From NCBI GenBank assembly GCA_029260395.1, contig JAJDDJ010000002.1:62001-126000 (forward strand): a DNA stretch of 64,000 bases, given 5' to 3'. The number at the start of each line of letters is the position of its first letter. The stretch's first letter is position 1. The DNA comes from Phycisphaerales bacterium. Its GTDB lineage: Bacteria > Planctomycetota > Phycisphaerae > Phycisphaerales > UBA1924. Made by a program: the position numbers and the translations under genes. Under the pieces are notes generated by a model that was given only the letters and a program-made list of their open reading frames with translations, had not been told where the DNA came from and ran no database searches. This document shows, piece after piece, positions 25,192-33,607 of the stretch.

Positions 25192-26780
25192 GGTGATTCC
25201 TCCGTGGTGGTGATCGTTGGTGAGACGAGCAGGCTCAGCGCTCTGCCCTGTGTGCTTGTTGGGGTATACGTCGTGTGAAACTGGCCGAACAATCGGGTAA
25301 AACCGATGCTCCCGCCTTGGGGGGTGAACAGCGTGCTGCCGCCCTCAAGTACGTGCCCGCGTGCCTGCGACTGGTCACGGCCTTGGAGCAGATCGATGCT
25401 CTCGGCGCGGTACAACTCCATGAGGTCCTCGTAGCTGACCGACTCAGCAAGCCCCGCCCTCCGGTACTCAGCCATGAGCGCCCGCGTTGGCGTGCGCACG
25501 CACCGCCCACCGAGGACCCAGGGAAGCGTCGGTGTTTCAAGCGGACCGGTGACATCGTTGGCGTAAAATACCTGGCCTGACTCCGCCCAGCCAGTTGTTG
25601 AAGTCTCAGGCCAGCGCAGGAGGCGCACCGCAAGCGAGCCGTCTTCGTTTGGGCGAAGCCCGACGGGCCGCAGCGACGAACCCGAAGACTCGACCGAGAG
25701 CGCAGGGGGTTCGATTCCCATCTTGATCGGAGCGAGGTAGAACCGCTGGGGCAGCAGGTCGTCGTACCGCGAGTCAGCACGCGCGTTGGACTTGGCGATC
25801 AGTCCGATCAGCGCGGCACCGGCCCCTGCGAGTTGGGCGGCCGAGTCATCGCTGCTCGCGGCCACCGCGATTCCGCCCGCGGTCAGTACGTTGCCCGCCG
25901 CAGCCTTTGATCGTCGGCCCGCATCGAGGCCCGTCCACCGATGGTCACGTGCCATCGCATTGAGATCGGTCGTCCATGGCCACAGCGCGCTGCCCGAGGC
26001 ATCGCTCACCCGAAGGCCCTTTGCATTGCTCGGCGAGCGGTCGCGAAACACGACCTCCGTGCCGTCGCCACCCGAAGCGGTCCGTGCGGGCGAGCGTCCA
26101 GCTTCGATCACGAGCAGCGCGTCGTATGTGCCGTGCTCGAGTTCGTCGGCGAGGGCACGGACCCGGTCGCTCGCGGCGCGGGCCGCATCAAAGTGTTCGG
26201 CGGCTTCTTGCGCCCGGCCCATTTGCCGATTGGCCACGCCCGCCAGCAGTCGGCCCAGCAGAAACTCGGCCGTGCGCGAGTCGTCGTCCGCGTTGAGCCG
26301 CTGCAGCGATTCGATCGCAGCGGCCCGGGCGTTGCCCCATCGGCCAGTCATCATGTCCGCGATCGATACGAGACTGAGCGCGACCGCCTGCTCGTAGGGC
26401 TCGCCCTTCCAGAACCTCACACCCTGCTCGTTGACGAGGAACAGGTCCGGGCTGTTGTTGGCGTTGAGCCCCTGCGTGCGGAGCGTGTCGAAGACGTACT
26501 CGACCCTGCGCGAAGCAGCCTCGGGCAGCCCATCAAGCAGGGCCGCGTGCATCGCCTGCACCTCGTAGAGCAGCCGTTCGCGGCCTGCCTTGGGGTCATC
26601 GGCCCTCAGCGCCAAATCCACCCGCGCTCGGCTGGTATCGCCTCGGGCAAGCATGGCAGCGGTGCCCGGGTCGGGTGTGTACCCGCTTTGGCAGCCTGCA
26701 AGCGTTAGCGCGCAGCAAACCAACAGCGCGGCGCCAACCGTGGCGACAGGGAGACGAAATGGAGCGAATCGCGCGAGCAT
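25188..26780 (-). CDS. COG3014-type TPR-like lipoprotein
   Basis: 530 aa from ATG 26780, which shares one nt with the stop of the previous gene (TGATG). Signal peptide with lipobox LAGC. The mature N-terminal half is Ala/Arg-rich and helical (GKGEPYEQAVALSLVSIADMMTGRWGNARAAAIESL), like tetratricopeptide repeats, and the C-terminal part is beta-rich. Proteins of this group occur beside LpoB and YcfL homologues in gamma-proteobacteria. The exact job is unknown. Confidence 0.7.
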   Translation of the reverse strand: MLARFAPFRLPVATVGAALLVCCALTLAGCQSGYTPDPGTAAMLARGDTSRARVDLALRADDPKAGRERLLYEVQAMHAALLDGLPEAASRRVEYVFDTLRTQGLNANNSPDLFLVNEQGVRFWKGEPYEQAVALSLVSIADMMTGRWGNARAAAIESLQRLNADDDSRTAEFLLGRLLAGVANRQMGRAQEAAEHFDAARAASDRVRALADELEHGTYDALLVIEAGRSPARTASGGDGTEVVFRDRSPSNAKGLRVSDASGSALWPWTTDLNAMARDHRWTGLDAGRRSKAAAGNVLTAGGIAVAASSDDSAAQLAGAGAALIGLIAKSNARADSRYDDLLPQRFYLAPIKMGIEPPALSVESSGSSLRPVGLRPNEDGSLAVRLLRWPETSTTGWAESGQVFYANDVTGPLETPTLPWVLGGRCVRTPTRALMAEYRRAGLAESVSYEDLMELYRAESIDLLQGRDQSQARGHVLEGGSTLFTPQGGSIGFTRLFGQFHTTYTPTSTQGRALSLLVSPTITTTEESP

Positions 26781-27352
26781 CAATCGATGACCAGCCCCCG
26801 GGCGGCTCGCGCTACCTCGGTCGATGCCTGCCACGCGATGCCCGACGTGGCCCGCTCGGTAATCTGGTACTCCAACAAATACGCGTCACGCCTCGCGTTG
26901 CTCTCGCGCTGGTCGACCGAGCCCTCGCGGGCGACCGATCGGATCTGCGCGTCGAAGCGGTGCGTCGCGTCCGCGGGCTTCGTGACCTCGGGATCGAGCA
27001 GCCGGATGCCAGCCTCCCGCAGCGCTACTTGTACGCCGGTGTCGGAGAGCACCCGACTCACGACCATCTGCTCCTCGGAAACAGTGAAGCGATCGAGCGA
27101 CAGATTCGTCAACGGCTCGGCTCTAAGCAGCACCTCGCCTTGGGCCGGCGCTTCGCGGATGAACCGCGAACCAATTAGGCTCGCGCGAACTTCTGCAACC
27201 GCCTGATCGAGGTCGGCCATTCTGAAGCGAGCATTGCTGGCCTCGCGGCTTCCTGTTGTCGCGCATGAGGTCAGCACGAGCAGCGCGCTCAGACCAAGCC
27301 CGAGCAAACCGATCGGTCGAAAAACTGGAAGCGATGTGCGAGACATGCTCAC
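26780..27352 (-). CDS. LpoB-like lipoprotein (second copy)
   Basis: 190 aa. Lipobox LTSC after a short signal peptide. The domain pattern (RFTVSEEQMVVSRVLSDTG, DAQIRSVAREG, RRDAYLLEYQITERATSGIAWQASTEVARAARG) parallels the LpoB gene just upstream and the LpoB family, whose E. coli member activates the peptidoglycan synthase PBP1b. The ATG overlaps the upstream stop (ATGA). Two adjacent LpoB-like genes suggest a duplication or a heteromer. Confidence 0.7.
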   Translation of the reverse strand: MSMSRTSLPVFRPIGLLGLGLSALLVLTSCATTGSREASNARFRMADLDQAVAEVRASLIGSRFIREAPAQGEVLLRAEPLTNLSLDRFTVSEEQMVVSRVLSDTGVQVALREAGIRLLDPEVTKPADATHRFDAQIRSVAREGSVDQRESNARRDAYLLEYQITERATSGIAWQASTEVARAARGLVID

Positions 27353-27978
27353 CGTGTCTGGGCCAGATCGAACGAGTCGTTGAAAACGATCGTCCGCGAC
27401 TGGAGGTTGGTCAGCTTGAACTCGAAGAAGTATCGCCGGGTCTCGCCGCCGCGACGCGATGACTCGAGAAAGTCTCCCCTCAGAACGTATGTGATGCGGG
27501 CGTCGTACCGATCGGTCCTCGGGTTCATGTCGCCGCCGGAGGGCTGGATGCGCCGGTACTCGGCCTCCATGTCGTCAACCGATTCCACAAACATCACGCG
27601 GTTGGCGACGATGTCGCTCCGAAGCAGATTGCTCCGAAGGCGGCGCTGGATAAGCTCGAAGTCCTGCGTGGGCGTGTCCGTGCCGTTGGAGATGTTGCCG
27701 AGTTCCACCACGACCCGCGTGGCCGACTGGCTGATCTCGGGGATGCTGGATATGCGCCGGGCCAACGACTCCGCGACCTGGTCGCTGAACTCCCAGAGTG
27801 CTGGTGCGCTGGCGGAGTTCGACGCGCGGTCAGCGGGCGTGGTCGCGTAGGGGTTGATGCGGCCGCCTGAGTCCCCGACGCTCGTGCGTGGCGTGGACTC
27901 GCAAGCGGTGAGGGCGGACAGCACGGCGGCAGCGGCTGCGACGCGGACGATCAGGCGGGGAAAGTGGGGCAGGGGCAT
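27349..27978 (-). CDS. LpoB-like penicillin-binding-protein activator lipoprotein
   Basis: 209 aa from ATG 27978, with GGAGG 6 nt upstream. Lipobox LTAC. The mature region has DQVAESLARRISSIPEISQSATRVVVELGNISNGTDTPTQDFELIQRRLRSNLL and ends YFFEFKLTNLQSRTIVFNDSF, which follow the LpoB pattern (defined start of the TolB-N-like fold). Expected at the outer membrane, acting on a class A PBP; none is encoded in this window. Confidence 0.75.
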   Translation of the reverse strand: MPLPHFPRLIVRVAAAAAVLSALTACESTPRTSVGDSGGRINPYATTPADRASNSASAPALWEFSDQVAESLARRISSIPEISQSATRVVVELGNISNGTDTPTQDFELIQRRLRSNLLRSDIVANRVMFVESVDDMEAEYRRIQPSGGDMNPRTDRYDARITYVLRGDFLESSRRGGETRRYFFEFKLTNLQSRTIVFNDSFDLAQTR

Positions 27979-28102
27979 GGTGGTTCCTCCGGGTAGGTGG
28001 GCGCGTGGCATCGGGCCCGGCCTCTGCCAGAGTGTATTGGTGAACACTAACTTGTGTTTCGTCAAAACGAAAAAGAGTCACGTGATTGGGTGAGCAGGTC
28101 AG

Positions 28103-28345
28103 TCAGGCGACGTCGACGGACGAACGATTGAGCTGGGAGGCCAACTCGTGGGCCGCCTCCCGATTACCGCAGCGTTGGTGCGTTGCCCAGCCGTTGCAAC
28201 TGAGCCTGCGCCAGACCCACCAGTGCCCACCCTGGTCTGTGTCCGCCCTGAAGCTCGGCTTCGCCTCGACGAACATGGACTCTCGAAGGCCAGCGTCAGC
28301 GCGATTGGGGTCTTGGGGGTAGTGGTCGGAGCGATCCGTGATCAC
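28103..28345 (-). CDS. Small protein of unknown function
   Basis: 80 aa from a GTG with a near-perfect ribosome-binding site (GGGAGGT, 5 nt spacing). The product is Trp/His-rich in its second half (GGHWWVWRRLSCNGWATHQRCG). It lies 124 bp upstream of the LpoB-like operon on the same strand. No family recognised and no signal peptide. The strong start site is the main evidence that it is real. Confidence 0.5.
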   Translation of the reverse strand: MITDRSDHYPQDPNRADAGLRESMFVEAKPSFRADTDQGGHWWVWRRLSCNGWATHQRCGNREAAHELASQLNRSSVDVA

Positions 28346-28619
28346 GAGGCACCTCCCTTGTCAGAACCAGCGTTGCTCGACACCGAAAGCTCGGCGCCCT
28401 CAGCGTTCTCAACTTCGTCCTTGGAGGGGGACACACTCCTCGGCCACGCTCTATTACCGCAGAAATCCGCTCCGGTGTCAAGCCGACATGAAGTCGGAGA
28501 AAAGAGTCGGCGGATGCTTCCGGCATCATTCGGCGTTTCGATCGCCGCCCTGAGCCTGCTGAACGGTTGAGCACTGGCCTGGTCGTCCACGTCACGAACA
28601 AAGAGAAAGCAAAGAAAAA

Positions 28620-28638
28620 CCCCAGCCAATGGCCGGGG
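28620..28638 (-). terminator. Intrinsic terminator after the DUF3467 gene
   Basis: On the minus strand CCCCGGCC-ATT-GGCTGGGG, one G-T pair, is followed by TTTTTCTTTG. It ends the DUF3467 transcript. Confidence 0.8.
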
Positions 28639-28700
28639 CTCGTCGTCTGGCTCGGGTTTCGCCCGAACGAAAGAGCGGTAGGGGGGTAGGGACGGAGGGG

Positions 28701-29048
28701 TCAGGCGTCGCCGGACTCAGCCAAGCGGGGGCCATCGGCGGCGGGCTTGGGCTGCTGAAGGGCGATCTCGCCGTTCTGCTCCTCGTACCGGCGGATGATC
28801 TGGCCGAGGCTGATCGCCAGGCGCTTGGCGCCGGACCAGTTCATGATGGTGCGGTTGCCCACGCTGAACATGATCGCGGGCTGGCCGTCCTGGCCCTGAA
28901 CGGGCAGGTTCATGCCGAAGTCCATCACGACCTCGTCCTGGGTGGTGGAGGTGCGAATGGTGTTGGCGTAGGTGTTGGTCATCTTCGACTCGTCGATGCG
29001 GAGCTGAATCTGACGCTGGTCGCCCTGTGCTGCTTTGGTCTCGCTCAT
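28701..29048 (-). CDS. DUF3467 protein
   Basis: 115 aa from ATG 29048, with AAGGA upstream. The core IRIDESKMTNTYANTIRTSTTQDEVVMDFGMNLP is the DUF3467 pattern, followed by a second half NWSGAKRLAISLGQIIRRYEEQNGEIAL. The family is short, cytoplasmic and uncharacterised, common in planctomycetes and some Gram-negatives. Monocistronic, with its own terminator. Confidence 0.85.
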   Translation of the reverse strand: MSETKAAQGDQRQIQLRIDESKMTNTYANTIRTSTTQDEVVMDFGMNLPVQGQDGQPAIMFSVGNRTIMNWSGAKRLAISLGQIIRRYEEQNGEIALQQPKPAADGPRLAESGDA

Positions 29049-29334
29049 GGAATTGGATCCTTCAAGAAAGGTGGATTGGCGGGTGTCTGGGGCCCCTGCG
29101 GGGCTGTCGGAGGGGCTGGCTGCCTCATGGGCGGGCTGGCACCTGCGAACTGGACGATAGCAACGCCGGGGGCGGTTGTCGTGCCGAGCGGAGGAGAGAA
29201 CCGGGAGGCTCAGCGTGAGGCATCGGCCAAAGGGGGTGTTCGTCCGATGTACCGGGACCCGACCATCGCAGGGGCATGGGGTCGTCGCGAGGGAATTGCG
29301 ATGGTTGGGCCAGCCCGCTGTTACGATCGGAGCC
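29049..29334. other. Divergent intergenic region
   Basis: 286 bp between the divergent DUF3467 gene and the 29335 gene. Contains the TACGAT box of the latter at its right end. No other feature seen. Confidence 0.4.
29322..29327 (+). promoter_or_regulatory. TACGAT -10-like box
   Basis: Lies 7 nt before the ATG at 29335, in line with the leaderless pattern. Confidence 0.4.
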
Positions 29335-29664
29335 ATGGCGAACAACTGGGCCCAAGATCCGCAACAACTCCTGCCGCGCGAGCTGCGTGCGCGATGGGCG
29401 GTTGTTCCGAAGGCGGTGCTCTATCAGATGGTGATCGTGGGCGCGATCATCGGAGCGGGCGCAGCGGTCTCGACTGTCGGGTTTGTCGTCGGCCCAAGGT
29501 GGATGGTGTTCGGCTTCCCCGCGGCGCTCGGGCTGGCACAGATGCAGAACATGCTGATCCCGTGGACGCGCCGGGCGGAGCGTGCCATGGAGGAAGTGGG
29601 TGAAGTGCCCGAACGCGGAGAGGTGGGCGGCGGGCCGGGCGATGGGCCGCCTGACGAGCCCTGA
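29335..29664 (+). CDS. Small membrane protein of unknown function
   Basis: 109 aa. Two hydrophobic segments (VLYQMVIVGAIIGAGAAVSTVGFVV and WMVFGFPAALGLAQMQNMLI) between a charged N-terminus (WAQDPQQLLPRELRARW) and a Gly/Pro/Glu-rich tail. No recognised family. The TACGAT box supports this start over upstream codons. Confidence 0.6.
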   Translation: MANNWAQDPQQLLPRELRARWAVVPKAVLYQMVIVGAIIGAGAAVSTVGFVVGPRWMVFGFPAALGLAQMQNMLIPWTRRAERAMEEVGEVPERGEVGGGPGDGPPDEP

Positions 29665-29774
29665 GCGTGAGCGATGGGCGTTCGCAATAGTTTGTATGCC
29701 TGCGCGCCCGCAGCAAGCGCGGGCATGCCATCTCCCCCTCCCCCTCGATGCCTTACTGCCTTTCCCTGCTCTGC

Positions 29775-29780
29775 TACTCT
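29775..29780 (+). promoter_or_regulatory. TACTCT -10-like box of fmt
   Basis: TACTCT, 8 nt, then the fmt ATG at 29789. Confidence 0.4.
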
Positions 29781-29788
29781 GAACAGCG

Positions 29789-30748
29789 ATGAAGCTGTGG
29801 TTCTTTGGTTCTGGTGCGTTCGGGCTGCCGACGCTTGCTCGGCTCGCGGGCGAGCACGACGTGGTCGGAGTGGTCACGCAGCCCGATCGGCCCGCGGGCC
29901 GGGGCCGCAAGCTCGCGGCCAACCCCGTCGCCGCCTGGGCGGCCGAACGCTTGCCCGATGCGCCGATCATCAAGGCCGAACGAGTGAGCCGCCCCCCCCC
30001 GGCCGAACTCATGGAGTCGGACGCCGACGCGTGGGTGGTCATCGCGTTCGGGCAGAAGCTCTCGGCCGAGCTTCTCGAGGGCCGGTTCGCGATCAACCTG
30101 CACGCCTCGCTGCTGCCCCGGTGGCGCGGCGCCGCGCCGATCAACGCGGCGATCCTCGCGGGCGACGCGACAACCGGCAACAGCGTGATTGGCTTGGCAG
30201 ACCGCATGGACGCGGGCGTTATCTATGGCCAAACCACACGAGCGATCGAGCCGGCGCAGACCGCGGGCGAGCTGCACGACCTGCTCGCAGCCGACGGCCC
30301 GGACCTTGTGCTGAGCGTGCTGGCCCAGCACAAGGCTGGCACGCTTTCGCCGGCCTATCAGGACGAGTCGCTCGCGACACTCGCCCCCAAGCTCAGCCGA
30401 GCCATGGCGGTCGTGTGCTTTGATGACCCTGCCAATGTGGTCGCACGCACGATCAACGCCCTGAGCCCGTGGCCCGGGGTATCAGTTGAAATCGCAGCTA
30501 CGCGCGTGAAGCTGCTGAGAGCGGTTGCCCAACAAGACAGCGTGCATGAATCGCTGCCCGGCACCATCATCGACGCTGAACAAGGAACGGTCGCGTGCGG
30601 CGGCGGAACGGCTGTCCGGCTGGTGGAAGTTACGCCCGCGGGCAAGCGGCCGATGGCGTGGGCGGACTACGCCAGAGGAGCGGCTAGAGTGGGGGGAGCA
30701 GCGTTGCAAGCGGGCACGATGGTCGCAGCTTCAGAGGTGAACTCGTGA
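29789..30748 (+). CDS. fmt: Methionyl-tRNA formyltransferase
   Basis: 319 aa. Formylates Met-tRNAi for translation start. N-terminal GSGAFGLPTLARL and TQPDRPAGRGRKL, then the catalytic block INLHASLLPRWRGAAPINAAILAGD with the Asn-His pair, followed by GNSVIGLADRMDAGVIY and a C-terminal OB-like domain. An 8-C run near 29994 is read in frame without disruption. The stop overlaps the next gene (GTGA). Confidence 0.95.
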   Translation: MKLWFFGSGAFGLPTLARLAGEHDVVGVVTQPDRPAGRGRKLAANPVAAWAAERLPDAPIIKAERVSRPPPAELMESDADAWVVIAFGQKLSAELLEGRFAINLHASLLPRWRGAAPINAAILAGDATTGNSVIGLADRMDAGVIYGQTTRAIEPAQTAGELHDLLAADGPDLVLSVLAQHKAGTLSPAYQDESLATLAPKLSRAMAVVCFDDPANVVARTINALSPWPGVSVEIAATRVKLLRAVAQQDSVHESLPGTIIDAEQGTVACGGGTAVRLVEVTPAGKRPMAWADYARGAARVGGAALQAGTMVAASEVNS

Positions 30749-31455
30749 GCGGCAACTCGGCCCAGCCATGGCTCTGGTCGCTCTTGCCCAACTGGATCGC
30801 GGGCAAGCACAAGCGCGGCGAGCCCGCCGTGCCCCAACTGGCGCTCAAGCCAGAACCAAAGCCAGCAACCCAGCCCGAGCGAAGAGAATGGCCCAGGTCT
30901 GATGGCCCGGCACTCGTGCTCGCCCCGCTGCCCGAGGCGCTCTCGCAAGCCATGCCGATGCGCGAGCGCTACCCGCTGGTCGAGCGGGCGATGCTCGCCC
31001 GCTACGGCGTGCGTGTCCGCAAGTGGCGCAGCTCGACGAGCGGTGTCGCGTGGTCGGTGCTCTACAAGGACGGCAAGACCAGCAGGCTGATCGAATCGCC
31101 ACGCCCGCGCGGGCCGATGTCAGCAGCTGTCTTCCTGCACGAAATCGGGCACCACGCCATCGGCCTCGGCCGGTTCAAGCCGCGGTGCCTCGAAGAGTTC
31201 TACGCGTGGGCCTTTAGCCTGCACCAGATGCGTGAGCTGGGCTTGCCGATCACCGACCGGGTCCGCAAGCGCGCTGGCGAGGCGCTGGTGTACGCCGTGG
31301 ACAAGGCGGCCCGGCGGAAACTCAAACGCATTCCGGTCGTGCTTGTGGAGATGATCGAGGCCAGCCGAGCGGGCGATCTTGAGCGCATCGAGTCGCTGCT
31401 TGTTGAAGCGGGCGCACGCTTGTGCGCGCCTGCCGCCAACCCGACCCCGGCTTAG
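30745..31455 (+). CDS. Putative zinc metalloprotease (HExxH)
   Basis: 236 aa from a GTG coupled to fmt. The motif VFLHEIGHHAIGL near residue 130 is an HExxH zincin core, and a downstream Glu (RCLEEFYAWAFSL) is placed like the third ligand in ImmA/IrrE or similar small zincins. The N-terminus is Pro/Lys-rich and without a signal peptide, so the protein is likely cytoplasmic. Substrate unknown. The 3' end overlaps the convergent cyclophilin gene by 4 nt. Confidence 0.6.
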   Translation: MSGNSAQPWLWSLLPNWIAGKHKRGEPAVPQLALKPEPKPATQPERREWPRSDGPALVLAPLPEALSQAMPMRERYPLVERAMLARYGVRVRKWRSSTSGVAWSVLYKDGKTSRLIESPRPRGPMSAAVFLHEIGHHAIGLGRFKPRCLEEFYAWAFSLHQMRELGLPITDRVRKRAGEALVYAVDKAARRKLKRIPVVLVEMIEASRAGDLERIESLLVEAGARLCAPAANPTPA

Positions 31456-33323
31456 CCGAACTGAGCGATGTCGGAGAGGTTTTCGAAGCGCCAGGTATCG
31501 CCCGGAGCCCAGGTGTACCGCACGACCTCGTCCATGTTGTTGATTCCCACGACGCTGGTTCGTCCGCCGGGGGCGGAGATGCCGGTGATAGCGCCCGTCG
31601 GCGGCGTGTCGCTCGCGATCGCTGCACCCAGCGCGGACGCGGTCCACGAGGTCTGGCCAGGGGCCCACCAGTAGACGATGACTTCGCCCTCGGTATCGAG
31701 CCCGACAATGTTGAGCCCGTTCCAGCTGGTGACGTAGGTGGTGGTCGTGCTGGCCTGAAGCTGCGGGCCGTCGAGCGATGCGGTGAGGTTGAACGTGGAC
31801 CACTCGCCGCCGGGCACCCACCAGGTGGTGGTGAGATCGCCCGATTGGTCGGCGCCCGCGAGGTTGATACCGCCCCACGAGGTGAGGTACGGGCTCAGCC
31901 CGCCGGTGAGCACGGGCGCGCCCGTGATGTCGCTGAGGTTGTTGGTGGTCCAGAAGTTGAAGGCGTTGGAGGTCCAGACGGTGTGGATGTCGCCGTCGGC
32001 GTCGAGGCCCGCGATGTTGAGCCCGCCCCACGGCGTGACGTAACTGCTCAATGAGCCCACGAACGCGGGCGTTGTCAGGCCACGGGTCTCGAGGTCCTGC
32101 GTCGAGAGGTTGGCGAATGTCCAGTTGAGGGTTGTCGCGCCGTTGCTGGTGGTCGTTGTACCCGCGTAGAGCAGCATGTCGCCGTCGGAGGAAAGGCCCG
32201 CGATGAAGACCGTGCCGCCGATGCCGACGAATCTCGTCATCGACGAAGCGATCGTTTCGCCGCCGGTGGTGGTCGACAGATTGAGCGCGTCGTAGTCACC
32301 CTGTCCGTCGGGGGAGAGCATGACCAACCCGGCTCCGGTCGCGGCGAACAGCCGGGTACCGCCCCCGCCGCCCGAAAGCGGCGCATTAGAGTCGAACCAC
32401 GCGACCACCTGATTGGCGTTGGTAGGCGACTCGGCCGCAAGGCCAGCGTCGGTGATGCTGAACGTGTCGGCGCCCGTTTGCTCGATGACGACCGTGCCGC
32501 CGCCAACACTCGCGTAGCCGAGCACGAGCCCGTTGGCCGAACCCGCCGCCCCGCCGATCGGCGCTGGCCTCTCGGGGGTGAGGCCGCCTTCGGGCGTGTA
32601 CACCTGGCGGGCGCTGTTGATGGTGATGAGGTCCTGCGCACGGATCTCGGTCGTGGCGGGGGGTGCTACGAAGCTCTCGGTGAAGATCAGATCGCTGAAC
32701 AGGCCGTTGTCGACGTTGAAGACGCGCTGGCTCACCATCTCTTCGACGACATCCTGGCCCGCGATGATGCACGCGAAGACCGTGAACCCGCCGTTCTGGT
32801 TATCGAGGTTGGCGGAGTTGTCGTTGAGGTTGAAGAAGAATTGGTCGGTCGCGCTATTGGGGTCATCGCCGAGCTTGGCCATCGCGACGGTCCAACGCAG
32901 ATTCGACCGGCTGAACTCGTTGACGACCGGGTCCTGCGTCGTGACCGCTGTGTAGCCACGGAGCCCGTTGGGCGGGAACTGCTGGGGCGTGAGGAATGAT
33001 GTGCCGTTGGCGTCGTAGCGGAACGCACCACCCTGGATGATGAAGTCGCTCGAAGTCGACCCGGGCACCGGGTCGTTCACGCCCGGGATGCTGTCAATCA
33101 CCGCGCGGTGAAAGAAGGTGCCGTCGTAATCGCCGCGGTTGACGTAGCCGAGGAAGTTGTCGACCGTCGCGGGCGCGGTGTCGGTGTAGAGCTCCAAGAA
33201 GATGCTGCCGTAGGTCGTGTCGAGCTCGACCACCGGGTACGCGGGGTCAGTTGGCACTGCCGAGAGCAGCACACGGTGCTCAAGCGTGTCGAAGACCACG
33301 GACGAGGAGGAATCGTTTCGCAT
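31452..33323 (-). CDS. Exported cyclophilin-type peptidyl-prolyl isomerase with C-terminal repeats
   Basis: 623 aa from ATG 33323. The start MRNDSSSSVVFDTLEHRVLLSAV contains the LEPR-XLL motif used for export in planctomycetes. Residues about 30-215 are a cyclophilin domain (GSIFLELYTDTAPATVDNFLGYVNRGDYDGTFFHRAV, FIIQGGAF, FSRSNLRWTVAMAKLGDDPNSATDQFFFNL). From about 370 on there are several roughly 55-residue repeats with WGGLNIAGLDxxGDI and WWVPG pattern, probably a propeller-like binding domain. The protein is probably secreted. Confidence 0.8.
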   Translation of the reverse strand: MRNDSSSSVVFDTLEHRVLLSAVPTDPAYPVVELDTTYGSIFLELYTDTAPATVDNFLGYVNRGDYDGTFFHRAVIDSIPGVNDPVPGSTSSDFIIQGGAFRYDANGTSFLTPQQFPPNGLRGYTAVTTQDPVVNEFSRSNLRWTVAMAKLGDDPNSATDQFFFNLNDNSANLDNQNGGFTVFACIIAGQDVVEEMVSQRVFNVDNGLFSDLIFTESFVAPPATTEIRAQDLITINSARQVYTPEGGLTPERPAPIGGAAGSANGLVLGYASVGGGTVVIEQTGADTFSITDAGLAAESPTNANQVVAWFDSNAPLSGGGGGTRLFAATGAGLVMLSPDGQGDYDALNLSTTTGGETIASSMTRFVGIGGTVFIAGLSSDGDMLLYAGTTTTSNGATTLNWTFANLSTQDLETRGLTTPAFVGSLSSYVTPWGGLNIAGLDADGDIHTVWTSNAFNFWTTNNLSDITGAPVLTGGLSPYLTSWGGINLAGADQSGDLTTTWWVPGGEWSTFNLTASLDGPQLQASTTTTYVTSWNGLNIVGLDTEGEVIVYWWAPGQTSWTASALGAAIASDTPPTGAITGISAPGGRTSVVGINNMDEVVRYTWAPGDTWRFENLSDIAQFG

Positions 33324-33596
33324 TGCCTGGAACTCCCTAGCAGCAGTGTTGGTCAGGTCGCTCGACCTGACTCGGGTTATCTCGATAGGCCGACGCCTGG
33401 GGCCGTCGCCTCGGATGGTTCCCCCCCTCAGAGGTCGCAGCCGAGCCCGAGCGTTGCACGAACGCTCAGCCCGTACCGGCAACGGCTACCCATTCTTCGC
33501 ACACGATCGGCTCATGGTGCTGCGAATGCTGGAAGTTTTGTGCCCGTTCGGGCAAGGTCCAGCGGAATCCACCGAGAGCACGCCCGAGGCGGGGCT

Positions 33597-33602
33597 TAGC
33601 AT
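33597..33602 (+). promoter_or_regulatory. TAGCAT -10-like box of the mscS-like gene
   Basis: TAGCAT, 5 nt, ATG at 33608. Confidence 0.4.
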
Positions 33603-33607
33603 CGGCC

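Noticed and set aside
27979-28102. AGTGT...ACACT inverted repeat as an operator of the LpoB-like operon
   Set aside because: Only five-bp arms and no matching copy elsewhere in the window; not enough to call.
28342-28629. 95-codon frame on minus that ends in GTGA overlap with the 80-aa gene
   Set aside because: Its start lies inside a terminator stem and the sequence has no protein-like pattern; the coupling is probably chance.
29985-30000. Frameshift at the C run in fmt
   Set aside because: The frame continues without interruption and family motifs before and after are in the same frame.
31120-32031. 303-codon frame on minus
   Set aside because: Arg/His-rich shadow of the cyclophilin-repeat gene and of the zincin gene end.
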